A stretch of DNA of 64,000 nucleotides from Microdochium bolleyi. Lineage: Eukaryota > Ascomycota > Sordariomycetes > Xylariales > Microdochiaceae. How positions within the stretch are numbered: position 1 is the first letter of the stretch; each line of letters opens with the position of its first letter. The stretch spans positions 439,838 to 503,837 of the forward strand of contig KQ964251.1 of assembly GCA_001566295.1 (NCBI GenBank). Direction: 5' to 3'. The notes under the pieces were generated by a model that saw nothing but the letters and a program-made list of their open reading frames with translations, was not told where the DNA came from and searched no databases. The position numbers were made by a program, and so were the translations under genes. Shown here in pieces: positions 11,184 through 20,783 of the stretch.

Positions 11184-12969
11184 AGCCGCCAGTCCGTCCG
11201 AACGGAGGCCCCCTTCACACGGCTGCGTTTCGGGTCGCGGCGCTATCACAATCACACATCAGACGGAAGCGCTCACTGCGACATTCCAAGAATAGTTTAC
11301 GGAAGTGCCCGATTCGACCATGCCTCCATCGCCGTGGTTTGTTCCGGGTATCAAGACTGTCGCGACATAGAAGCCACCCATGTAGATACCATCACTGAAA
11401 GCAGAATACGCCACGACAGATTATGTCTGCAGACATGTGCATCGATGAAACGTAACAGAGCCCTCTTTTTCAATGGGGTGTCAGTCACGATGTGGTTAAG
11501 AAGCGGCTGCGCTCCTTTGGGACGATCTGATGGCCCGGCACCTAGCATCGTGAAAACGACGACCACGGTGAGCGCCCGTCAGTCATGGCAGGCAGCACGA
11601 GGAGTGGAACTCTTGATATCGAGTTCCTAGCACATCTGGCTGCGCTCACAGGGCATGAACGACGAAGACGAAAAGGACGTCATCGATGTACTGCAAGACT
11701 TGAACCTGTCACCAAGCGAGGACGATGAAGAAGAAACAGCCAAAGACTCCGCATGTTCGCCTTGCTTGAAGATTTCGTTTCTGTCTTAGCTAAGCGCCAA
11801 CGTTCTCACGATGACAGGTCCCGCCCCACACAAGACCCCAGATCGCGAGCATGATTAGCCGCGCGCAAATATACTCCAATCCTTGCAATCTTGCTGCCGA
11901 AGCCCAATCGTCGGGCGCGGCGCAGCGTCATTGGCCATCCCTTTACTTGTGGCTGCTTGAACTGGCCAGCCGCCAGCGTCTCATTCGCCAGGACTTGCTC
12001 GCATGCAACGAGCATTATCTCAGCGTTATAGGGCGGGCGAGCCTGCCGACTGGACCTGTACCGCCGCAAGGGCGAACCCAGCCGCCTTGGAATATGCAGC
12101 AACCTAGAGCCCGGCCCAATGGCGAGGCCAGTAGTACCGCAACTCAAGACAGCGATGAGCTCAATGGCTTGCATCCCCGCATGGTCGCGAATGACCGTTG
12201 GCCGCCTTGAACCTCTCGCCTCACAATGACTGCACAGTACGGTACAGCCACCGGACCTTTCGAGGACATGGACCTCTTCGCGCCGTGCACAATGCAGGCT
12301 TCCACCTTTGCTGCACCTGGGGAACGACAGCTGGGCTGCACGAGCCTCCCCGCGTGGCTCTCGGCGGCAAAGCTGCACTGTTCTCGAGGTGATGTCGCCA
12401 TAGCCACTCGCGCGAATCGCTGTTGCCGATCCTTAGAGGGCGGTCACGGCAGCTCGCGGCTACGCTCAGCTCGCTTGTAGGTGAAAGTTCTCGACGGTGG
12501 CAGTCTCTCTTCCATCATGGTTCCCTTGTGATGCATTCCTTGCCCTGGCTGCTTTCACTTGTGGTAGTCCCATCGTCATTGCAACTTTCCCTTACGCCTG
12601 TGGTCTTGCGCGTCTCATCTCTTGTTCGACGTGCCTTTCCTTCGTCTGCGTTTCGACAACCACATCTCCCTTTCCGATATTCATCTCGAGGCACTTGCAC
12701 GATCTTCCATCCCATTTCCTTCTTTATCGACTATACGTAATACCGACCTCACCAGTATCGACCGCGCTTTCCGTTACACAGGAACAGCAATATCACCAAA
12801 GAGCCACCGATAATACTGCATGCGGCCATACAATAACTTGCTCGCGAACATCAAATTCAGCGGGGCTTGTGTATGATGGATAGTTTATAGCACGACTCGG
12901 ATTAGAAGTTATCGTCTGGTCTGGCAAAACAACGTGCCGGCGCGCGTGGGGAACTGGACGTCCAAGAGG
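11184..12969. other. Intergenic region between DBP5 and the CFEM gene
   Basis: This holds the DBP5 3' UTR and the promoter and leader of the CFEM gene. A 44-codon acidic ATG frame occurs at 11655-11789. A long pyrimidine-rich stretch at about 12500-12740 precedes the CFEM gene and may be its promoter or leader. No conserved protein was recognised in either strand. Confidence 0.45.
11655..11789 (+). other. Possible small acidic ORF of unknown function
   Basis: An ATG frame of 44 codons begins MNDEDEKDVIDVLQDL and continues with a run of Asp/Glu (SEDDEEE). The preceding sequence CTCACAG|GG could serve as a splice acceptor, so this might be the remnant or last exon of a gene. There is no family match I can name and no upstream exon that I can support. 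It is listed only because the composition is more protein-like than its surroundings. Confidence 0.15.
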
Positions 12970-15686
12970 ATGTGGGCAACGCTGAGGCCTAGGCCGTTGC
13001 TGCTCTGGGCTACTGTCACGGCATCATTTGCTTCGGCATACGATGTAGTTATCCCGGCTGGTGTGAGCTCCAAGATCCCGGCGTGTTCGAGGAGCTGCGT
13101 GAAGGCCTTTCTGGAGGCACAATTCCCAGAAGTGGCTTGTTCAGCAACACCGAGCCTCGCGTGCCTCTGTGGCCAACGTTCAACCGCCTCCTACACCATC
13201 GGAGAGGCTGCTGTACAATGCATGATAGCGGCGAATCGAGTAGGGCTCTGCTCGAATAATGTTGTCACGTGTAAGTTTCCACCTGCAAAGAGTGCTCCTT
13301 TGCCGCCCAAACCAGGTCTTCCAGCTGACACGGACTAAAAGCCGACTTTATCAACAACGCATATCTCATGTGTGATGGGGTGCCCAACGCCCTTCCCAAC
13401 ACTCACGCCACGCTTTCGGCTACGATCGTTTTCCCGTCATCTGGTTCTGGCGTTGTGATAATAGAGACACCATCTGCAACCACAACATCAACACAACCTA
13501 CATCACGGACTTCGACGGGGACTGTGACATCAACGACAGCACCTCTTACGACGATCACAAACAGTCTGTCTTCCACATTCGCCACTACGACTTTCGGCAG
13601 CACGACGAGGAGTTCGGGAAGCCCGACACTAACCTCGTCGACGACGACAAGATCAAGCCAACCGCCGCCGGCGGAACAAACAGCAGGAGCAGGCGCAGCA
13701 ATCACATTAGACAATGGCCAAATAATTGGCATTTCGATCGGAATCGCAGGAGCGATCGCACTTGCTCTGGTCGCAATATTCCTAGCACGAAGGACCCGGC
13801 GGCGCAATTTTCCCGACTACGATGATGGGCGCGTGCCGCACGAAAACGAGAAGAAGGAGAACGTCGCAGACAGGATGTCACGGGTCTTCCATATCTCGCC
13901 CCCGATCTTCCGCTTCTCCAGGCCGCTGAACAACCAGCAGAGCTATGCCGGTTATCAAAACATTGACAGGAACACGATTGGGGTCGCGATATCACGGCCC
14001 AGAAGCATGGCGAACACGAGGAGATTGTCCAAGCCGAGGCCAATAGTCGCTGCAGAAACTGGCACTGACTTGCAGGCGTTATCAAAAGAGCTCAGTCCCG
14101 TGCAGTCGACACCGCCGATGAGAAGCCCTGGAAGCAGGGAGGCGGCCAAGGTGCCAGCAGTGCGTCCGACGTCAAGATTGCTCCCGGCAAAACCGACTTT
14201 GACACTGGCTATCCCGCCTCCGGCCGCCACACGAACTACATCTTCACAACCACCACTGACTGACAGAACAAGCACGTGGACAAATAACACTGCTTTTGCA
14301 GACCTCGATAGTGCAGCTGTCGAGGGGACTGTATGGCGGCCACCGCCGTCAGATCCGCAGTCTGCTACTGCGCTCTACGTTGCGGATAGATGGGGGAATT
14401 GGGTTCTCAGCAGCAAGAGTAGCGGCGGAGCCGATGCTTCGAGCCCTGCTGTACCTCCTGTTCCACCAACTACAGCCCAGCAGAGCAGAAACGCGGTGCA
14501 AGATCGCATTCCGAATCAAGCTGGAATGGACACGGCTCAAGATATTAAGCAAAACACAGAGCAAGTCCCGCCTCCGGCACGGCCGCAGCCAGCATTCCTC
14601 CTAGTTGATCCGAGAAATAATACAGCAATCCGTACTTCGAGCGTGTACTCGCAAGTCAGCACGGTCCGCCAGCCTGTGAGGCCACCGTACCCGCCAGCGA
14701 GCCGAAGCAATAGCTCCTCCAACAAGAGTGGGATCAAGGGTCGCAACGTGCGATCCAATTCGGAGGTTTCCAACGACTCAGCGACAACAATCGACACGGA
14801 GTTTGAGACCTCATTTGACGAGGAGCGAGACTTTGAGGTGGCTCGGGACGGACACTTGTCCAACCTTTCGCCTGTAGTGGAGAGGAGGTCGCCGTCCCCT
14901 ATCTCTCCTGCTGCTCCCAATAATGGTTCCGGCAGATCCCCCGCCCAGTCTTCTTTCCAACCACAAACGCGGCTGGACGAAGGTGGCACGATCCGTCTGG
15001 TACCACCAGCTGGCACACGTCCCACAGGGGTTGGCGCCATGAGCAGCAGTAACAGGCCGCCGGATCCCCAGCGTGGCTCTCCTGGAATATCTATGCCGGA
15101 ACGGTTACCTGGACCTGTTGTGCCCGATACACCGGGTGCCTACCCAGAGCCTTTGCGCCCAAGAAGGACCACGTCTCGGCCTGGCGAGCGGACCAGACCG
15201 TCCCCGAACATGCAGCAGGCGGCCCAAGGGCAATTTCAACAAACACAGCCGCAGCCGCGGCAATTTCGACACTATCAACAACCGCCACAGCAGCAGCAGG
15301 TTCAGCCTCCGCAGCCTCCTAGGCTCAATACTCGCTTTGTCGAGGACCCAAATCGATACAACTTGGGCCTCGAGACAGCGCCCCAACAGCAGCTGCGGTC
15401 ACCACATAGCGCAGTAACTACAAGCTCAACAGCGAGTTCTCTGCTCGCGAAGCGCGTGGGTAACGACAGGGCCGCGGCGCTGGCCCTTGACCCGATGAAT
15501 GCAGCAGCAGCAGGTCGGAAACAGCCTTGGAGACGGCAAGGCGACACCGGCGCAGGGTTCCTAAGTCCCGAGGATGCCGGTCTTGCGTCGCCGCTGGGCA
15601 CTGGTGTACTGCCTATGACGCCCGGGTGGAGGCCCCGGCTCACGCCGACGAGGAGGGGTGATGATTTGTATCTGAACGTGCAGTAG
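12970..15686 (+). CDS. CFEM-domain membrane protein with long cytoplasmic tail
   Basis: Two exons: 12970-13270 and 13342-15686, giving 881 residues. The reading frame is open upstream to about 12934, but 12970 is the first ATG and is followed directly by a signal peptide (residues 1-23, MWATLRPRPLLLW). A CFEM domain follows, with its eight cysteines at 39, 43, 57, 65, 67, 84, 94 and 111. The last cysteine is supplied by exon 2, which supports the splice. A Ser/Thr-rich, probably O-glycosylated stalk runs to about residue 220, then one membrane helix (about 228-249, IIGISIGIAGAIALALVAIF) with a stop-transfer RRTRRR. The remaining 630 residues are predicted cytoplasmic and low in complexity, rich in Pro, Ser and Gln with a polyglutamine patch. 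CFEM proteins act at the fungal surface, some in haem binding or as receptors such as Pth11. The single helix here means it is neither GPI-anchored nor a seven-helix receptor. The role of the tail is unknown. Confidence 0.9.
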
Positions 15687-16176
15687 ATGATGCTGCCCAC
15701 ATGGGCTAGGTGTCTTAGCCTTTTCATTTTTCTGATGGCGGAAGATTTTCCGCACGCACTTGCGTATCACGCATACTGTCTTATTACAACCTTGTTCTCG
15801 TTCCCTGTCAGCCTGTATAATAGCATTAAGCCCGGCGTTTTCTGATTCTTTTCTTGCATGCCTCTAGTTGAACTGCTTATGCTCATCAAGATATTTTATA
15901 TAGTGGAGGAGGAGGCTGGACGGTCATGTTTGACCGTACATAAATGAATCACACAAAATATTATCACATCCACTGTTCCTGGAAACTCCCTGAAAAGGTC
16001 GATCTCAGGATCAAGGCCATAACGGTCACTGAATCGCGTCATCAGTGCGCAAGTGAGTCTGACATATCCGATATCCTACACGGCCGGACTGCAGTACTTT
16101 CCCGTGAACCTCATCGTCTGTCCTCGACTGTGATAATCCGCCCAGTACAGCGCCTCTTTCCACCACCCATTCCCTG
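15687..16176. other. Convergent intergenic region
   Basis: The 3' UTRs of the CFEM gene (plus strand) and the omega-amidase gene (minus strand) meet here. An A/T-richer stretch lies around 15830-15970. No gene is seen. Confidence 0.55.
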
Positions 16177-17181
16177 CTACTCGTCGAACCGGATCTTGCC
16201 CTTGGAGATGTCCGGATACACATCAAACCGCCTCTGCCCGCCGAGCGGGATGCCCTTCCTCGTCTCGGCGATTTTGTCCCCCGTCAGCTCCGCGACCGCG
16301 ATGCCCTCCTTGTCCTCGAGCTCGACGAGCACCCGCGCCATGGGGTCCGCGACCAGGCTGTGGCCCCAGGCGTGGTACGTCGCGCTCGTGTCCCGCGCGG
16401 GGCTGCACACCGCGACGTACAGCTGGTTGTCCACGGCGCGGGCCTGCGCGAGCAGCTTCCAGTGCAGGGGGCCCGTGGTGAGGTTGAACGCGCCCGGGTA
16501 GATGAGCGCGAAGCAGCCCGGCTCATCCCCCGCCGTCTCCCCCCCTGCGGCCGGGCTGCCGCGGGCCGCGATGGTCGCGAGCTCGGGGAACCGGATATCG
16601 TAGCAGATGGCGACCGCGATCCGGCCGTACTCGGGCAGGTCGATGACGGTGAGCTTGTTGCCCGGGCTGAGCACGTCGGACTCGCGGAACGTGATGCCGC
16701 CGGGGATGTCGATGTCGAAAAGGTGCACCTTTCTGTGCGTCGCGAGGAGCGTGCCCTCGGGGGAGAAGGTCAGGGAGGTGTTGTAGTACTTCTGCTTCCC
16801 GTCCGCGCCGCCTTCGCTTGATGGTGGTGATGACGACGAAGAGGGTGAGGGGCCGAGCTCCGGGATCGACCCGCCCACGAGGTACACGCCCGCCTCCCTG
16901 GCCATCTCGCTCAGCGCGTGGAACGACGGGCTCTGCTCCGGCGTGGGCGGGCTGGGCAGGAGCGTCTCGGCGTACGAGGGGAAGTAGTCGCACCCGTAGG
17001 GCGAGTTGAAGCACTCGGGCAGCACGACAATGTCGGCGCTGTGCGGCGCGCGGCTCGCCTCGAGGACCTTGGCCCGCGCGTGGGCGAGGTTGGCGGCCTT
17101 GTCGGGGCCGCTGGCGAGCTGGATGCAGGCCAGCCTCACGGGCTTCTTGAGCACCGGGGCTTGGGAGGCCGAGGTTGCCAT
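16177..17181 (-). CDS. Nitrilase-superfamily omega-amidase (NIT2/Nit3 type)
   Basis: A single exon encodes 334 residues from the ATG at 17181. Omega-amidase hydrolyses alpha-ketoglutaramate and alpha-ketosuccinamate to the dicarboxylic keto acid and ammonia, closing the glutamine transaminase path. The nitrilase catalytic triad is present: Glu56 in VVLPECF, Lys151 in HRKVHLFD and Cys193 in AICYDIRFPE. Further family blocks are NSPYG (59-63), GAFNLTTGPLHW and the C-terminal QRRFDVYPDI. A Ser/Gly-rich loop at about 108-130 is longer than in yeast Nit3. The frame stays open upstream to an in-frame ATG at 17379. The intervening 66 codons look like a mitochondrial presequence, so two forms may be made. 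The gene is convergent with the CFEM gene. Confidence 0.92.
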   Translation of the reverse strand: MATSASQAPVLKKPVRLACIQLASGPDKAANLAHARAKVLEASRAPHSADIVVLPECFNSPYGCDYFPSYAETLLPSPPTPEQSPSFHALSEMAREAGVYLVGGSIPELGPSPSSSSSPPSSEGGADGKQKYYNTSLTFSPEGTLLATHRKVHLFDIDIPGGITFRESDVLSPGNKLTVIDLPEYGRIAVAICYDIRFPELATIAARGSPAAGGETAGDEPGCFALIYPGAFNLTTGPLHWKLLAQARAVDNQLYVAVCSPARDTSATYHAWGHSLVADPMARVLVELEDKEGIAVAELTGDKIAETRKGIPLGGQRRFDVYPDISKGKIRFDE

Positions 17182-17379
17182 TGTGCGGTGGGAGATGTGC
17201 TGGTGGTGTTTCCTATGTGTAGACGGTAGTCGTGGTGGTGCGGATGGTAGCAGTGCTGACGATGTGCGGGGACACGGAGGGGTAGTGTTCTGCCGTGCCG
17301 GAGCGAGCGTGGAGATGCAGTAGTGTCTTGGGGAGAAGCTGAATGGAGTCTTGAATTTCGTCCCAAGTAGCAGCCGCAT
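17182..17379 (-). other. Possible N-terminal mitochondrial extension of the omega-amidase
   Basis: Between the in-frame ATG at 17379 and the main ATG at 17181 there are 66 sense codons and no stop. They begin MRLLLGTKFKTPFSFSPRHY and continue with many Arg, Lys, Ser and Pro residues and only a single Glu/Asp-type residue at most, as in mitochondrial targeting peptides. Use of this start would give a 400-residue protein. No splice is needed. Whether transcription begins upstream of 17379 cannot be seen. Confidence 0.4.
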
Positions 17380-17872
17380 ATTCCGTATGTTCGCAAAGTG
17401 TTGTATGAATGAACTTAGTGGCGGAAGATGTGCGGCCGAGATGACGGAGGCGGAGGCGGAGGCGGGGGATGAGCTCGGCAGGCGGCGGGGATCTGGCCCT
17501 GCGAGATCGGGGTGGGGCCGTAGCTGTGAATTCCGAGGAGAGGGAGTCCGGCATTTGTTTCTCCGAACAATTCGAGATTCTGAATAGGACAGTCGCATTT
17601 CGTATGGAGAAACACCGGGGGGCATGAGCCTGTTCTAAAGCCTATCTGCAGCGAAGGAAACTTCGCCTCACCACGCTTGATGCCTGCACAATATTCATCG
17701 CAAAGACAATACGCAGCACTCTGTACATTTTCATAGTAGCTGCATTCGATCCCAATAAAGCGCTGGGCTACTTCCTATCTCCGCTCCTGTCTCTCTGTCT
17801 CTCTCTTACTCTTGACCGGAGTTGAGCCGGTCAAGACACCCAGTGGTACACTGAAGGGTCAAAAGCTACGAT
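17380..17872. other. Upstream region of the omega-amidase and 3' flank of the reductase gene
   Basis: Both neighbours are on the minus strand. The segment should contain the omega-amidase promoter and the 3' UTR of the methionine sulfoxide reductase gene. It includes a short hexamer repeat at 17445-17467 and a CT-rich run near 17785-17810. No gene is seen. Confidence 0.5.
17445..17467. repeat. GGAGGC-type hexamer repeat
   Basis: About three and a half copies of CGGAGG/GGAGGC lie in tandem, upstream of the omega-amidase ATGs. On the minus strand this reads as a C/T-rich promoter tract. Confidence 0.7.
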
Positions 17873-19142
17873 TTACCAGTCGCAGCTCCGCGCCAGCAGC
17901 TCGGCCAGCTCCTCCAGGTACCTGCGGTCTACCTCATCGAACCCACCGACGACCGCGCAGTCGATGTCGATGATGGCCGCGACCTTCTTCTTCTTGATCT
18001 CGGCGCCGCCGTCCTCACCGCCCTGCACCTCGAGATCCTCGACTAGGATGGGCACCACGATCTCGCTGCGGCTGGCCCCATCGCACGCAATGTGCCCTGG
18101 GAACGCGTCCACGTCGTGTACCAGCTGCGTCTCCTGCGTGGCCGCCGCGGTGCCGCACACGCCCCGGCCGAACAGAATCGTCTGACAGGCTACCTTGCCC
18201 TGGAAGGGTCCTAGGATGAGCTGCTGCTTTTTCGTGACGGTGTGGCCGTTGGCCTTGCCGAAGCCGTTCATGTGACCATTGGTGTGGCCATTGGTGTAGC
18301 CATTTGTGTGGCCGTTAGTGTAGCCATTGGCATGCCCGTTCAGGGTGCCGTTGGGCTTGTTGCTACGTGACTGGTCCAGGGTGTAGAAGCCTGCGATCTG
18401 ATCAGGTACTGTTCCCGTATCCCTCGGAGTATCGGCGACGGGGCTAAAGCACAGTCTATCACGGCCAGAGATGAACTGCACAGCAAGACTTACCCGCCCA
18501 GTTGACCTCGTTGCTAGGACCGTCTAGCGAGTGGTATGCATGCCATAGCAAGGACGCCGCGTTCGACAGGTTGCTGCACCAGGAACCTCAAAGTCAGCAC
18601 TGTAGTCGGAGAGGGCACGTCGAGATCCTCCAGAGAGCACCAGCCAGAGCTCTAAGCTTGAACCGAAGCCCTCGGAGTTCTCAGTGGTGTACGTACCAGA
18701 CCTATATGAGCATACCAGGTTAGTCAAAAGCTCGAACACGACCAACGCTTTGACGAACGCTTCGGATTCGGCGTCCATCCACTATTGACTTTTGAGACAT
18801 AAGGATGAAGAGTGTCACGCCGCTGAAACCGAAGTCGGGACCAGAACAAGAATGACAGCCTCTAGCCAGCCACGAAACACACAAGTTCCCGTGTCCAGAA
18901 ACAAAGACGCCGAATGAAAACCAAGACTCACCCAATTTCTCTGCCCGTCGAAGAGCCCCTCAGCCTGGAGCAGGACCTGCTCGTAGGCCTCCTGCTTCGT
19001 GACGCCGCTTGCGAAGGTGGAGGCGTCGGCGTGCACCTACACGTCCCGGAGGTGCCCGAAGTCAGCTCAAATGGTCTCCTTCCTCCAGGCCCCTGGGCGT
19101 GGAGGCGGCAGAGATGCCGACAGGAACGGCCCGACGAACCAT
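17873..19142 (-). CDS. Free methionine-R-sulfoxide reductase (fRMsr, GAF domain)
   Basis: Proposed exons on the minus strand: 19140-19142 (ATG only), 18932-19036, 18697-18701 (5-nt micro-exon), 18494-18573 and 17873-18390, giving 236 residues. The enzyme reduces free L-methionine-R-sulfoxide, with thioredoxin as electron donor, and is orthologous to yeast YKL069W. The GAF-type core is clear: QNW-type start GLFDGQRNW, then VCNLSNAASLLWHAY, NWAGFY, LILGPFQGKVACQ, GRGVCGTAA, FPGHIACDG and AIIDIDC. The three conserved cysteines are Cys133, Cys143 and Cys167, with the same 10- and 24-residue spacing as yeast 91/101/125. Residues 78-114 are an inserted Asn-Gly tetrapeptide repeat absent from yeast. 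The micro-exon is required for VCN and for frame. Intron branch sites (GACTAAC, GCTGAC) support the two flanking introns. The ATG-only first exon, with donor GTTCGT, is the least certain part; the coding core is certain. Confidence 0.88.
18242..18352 (-). repeat. In-frame Asn-Gly tetrapeptide-coding repeat in fRMsr
   Basis: Codons 78-114 of the reductase contain nine Asn-Gly pairs, eight of them at exact four-residue spacing (NGHT, NGYT, NGHA and similar). At DNA level this is a degenerate 12-bp tandem repeat of the type GGCCATTGGTGT on the plus strand. It lies in a loop between the NWAGFY strand and LILGPFQGK, away from the catalytic cysteines. Confidence 0.9.
18697..18701 (-). other. Predicted 5-nt micro-exon (GTCTG) in the fRMsr gene
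   Basis: On the minus strand the context is CATATAG|GTCTG|GTACGT, a good acceptor and a consensus donor around five bases. Exon 2 ends AAT TGG before GTGAGT, and the next exon starts C AAC CTG after GTGCAG. Joining through GTCTG gives Asn-Trp-Val-Cys-Asn-Leu-Ser-Asn, the family sequence. Joining without it shifts the frame. The flanking introns are 230 nt (18702-18931) and 123 nt (18574-18696), each with a CTAAC or CTGAC branch site. Confidence 0.85.
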
Positions 19143-20783
19143 TGTGTCGGATGTTGCTCCGTGTCGCGCGTGGGAGAGAGCTTGAGGAACGTCGTGTGGC
19201 TCGCTGTGTGCGTGTGCTCTGTGTGACTGTATGGCCCCCCTGATGAAGGTGTGGGAAGCCGCAGTTGGTAAAAGGGCTAGATATGTGCCCGTGTCTTTGA
19301 GTGAGCTCCTTGCGACGAGTCTGATGGCGTCGTGTGAGATCGATGTAGTCACAGATGTCACAGGTGAGTCTTCCTCTTGGCTCGGCGAGTTCTGCGCGCT
19401 TCCGCTTCTTCCAGAAATATTTTGTGGGTCTCACTTTCGGTGATCGGCGTGAGGAAGCAAGTCCTGGCCGAGGGCAGTGGTGGTCCGCTCTCGATGGGTC
19501 TCAAGTTAGCCTCACTCACACGAAGAGTGAAGTCGGTAGGCCGGTCCAGTTCTCTTAGCTAACCTTTGACAGCAGTAAACGAAGAGAAGAAAAGCGACGA
19601 CAAAAAGTCCACCCTGGGAAATTCCCCCTTCACCTTTTCTGTTTTCTCGTGGGCGGCAGCAGCGGTGTAGTCATTATTGCTCCGAGACCTGTGTCTGTGC
19701 TGACAAAGCTCCATTCCTCAACCCTTTTTTTTTCTCCCATCTCCTTCCTGTTTCCTCAATCACGCAATTGTCCAGACGCATGGGTAAAGTCGAGATCTGG
19801 GTGCAACCCCGACATGCAAGGTACAGCGCAGTGCGTCCGCGCCTCTGCGCACCAGGAGCTTCGCCTAACCCCGCCAACATTTGACTGGGACCCCGCCTCC
19901 TTGGCGGGCGGTTAGCAAGTGTCTATCCCGCTGGCATCGTTCGCTCTCGCAGCCCAGGCGCTATGGACCTCGAGACCATCAACTCGAACAACCAAAGTAT
20001 CCCCAGCAACACGGCTCGGTCATGGTGGTCTTCCTGATGATCATTTCTGATGATCATTTCTGACCCTCCCAAGCGTGGCTTTCGTGACAACATTTATGAC
20101 CATCATGCGGTGTGTCATTTCCCCCCCTGAGGTCGAAAGGGTCCCACGAGCAAGCCCGGTATGGCCCCTCCGATAGATTTAGCCACTCCTCCGACTGCCT
20201 CCTGCCGTTCTCGGGCGGTGCACAAACAGCCTCGTGCAATTACCTTTGATTGGAGGTGGACAACTCGCACAAGTATGCCTTTGCAAGGATGCATATGAGC
20301 CTGATGCAAAATGATGGAAACGACAGCTGGCTGGTTCTCTAGCAACTTTCATTGTTGATTTTCGTCTGAGGAAACGGACTCGCCTTGGGTGTCATCGTTT
20401 GTATGTACCCAAAGAATATTCGAGGAAACTCAGTCTGGGAACGTTCGGGTCGTCTCAATCAACTGCTAGACATTCCGAAGCCGATTGTTCCTCGGGCTCC
20501 ACAGCCATGTCGATTTCACGTGAACGAGCAGCGCATCCAGGATTTCGTTTAGTCATGTTTTTTTCTTCTATATTTTGTTTCCAAGACAGTTTCACAAATG
20601 CCCTTGGGCCGTGATGAGCATCCTTCCGGCTCATAGAGAGAAGCTTCTCACTGTGGCCTCCTTGTGGCTTGCTTATCCCAGTGACTCTCTATCCGTATCG
20701 GACCATCGCACAACTGCGATGTCTCCGCCTCGTAAGGTTGTGAGTCCAGGTTTGTCCTAGCTCTGTCTCCATCTACCACAAAT
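19143..20783. other. Intergenic region between fRMsr and spermidine synthase
   Basis: Both neighbours are on the minus strand, so this holds the reductase promoter and leader and the 3' UTR of spermidine synthase. A T-rich pyrimidine stretch occurs near 19700-19760 and a short tandem repeat at 20035-20060. Open frames are short and unrecognised. Confidence 0.5.
20035..20060. repeat. Tandem 13-bp duplication containing TGATCA
   Basis: The 13-mer TGATGATCATTTC occurs twice head-to-tail. Each unit contains the palindrome TGATCA. Confidence 0.85.

Noticed and set aside
14537..15040. Long antisense frames opposite the CFEM gene
   Set aside because: They are shadows of the biased codon use in the CFEM tail and have no recognisable domain.
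16223..17014. Arg/Pro-rich frames overlapping the omega-amidase
   Set aside because: They are other-frame shadows of a G/C-rich exon whose true frame holds the complete nitrilase triad.
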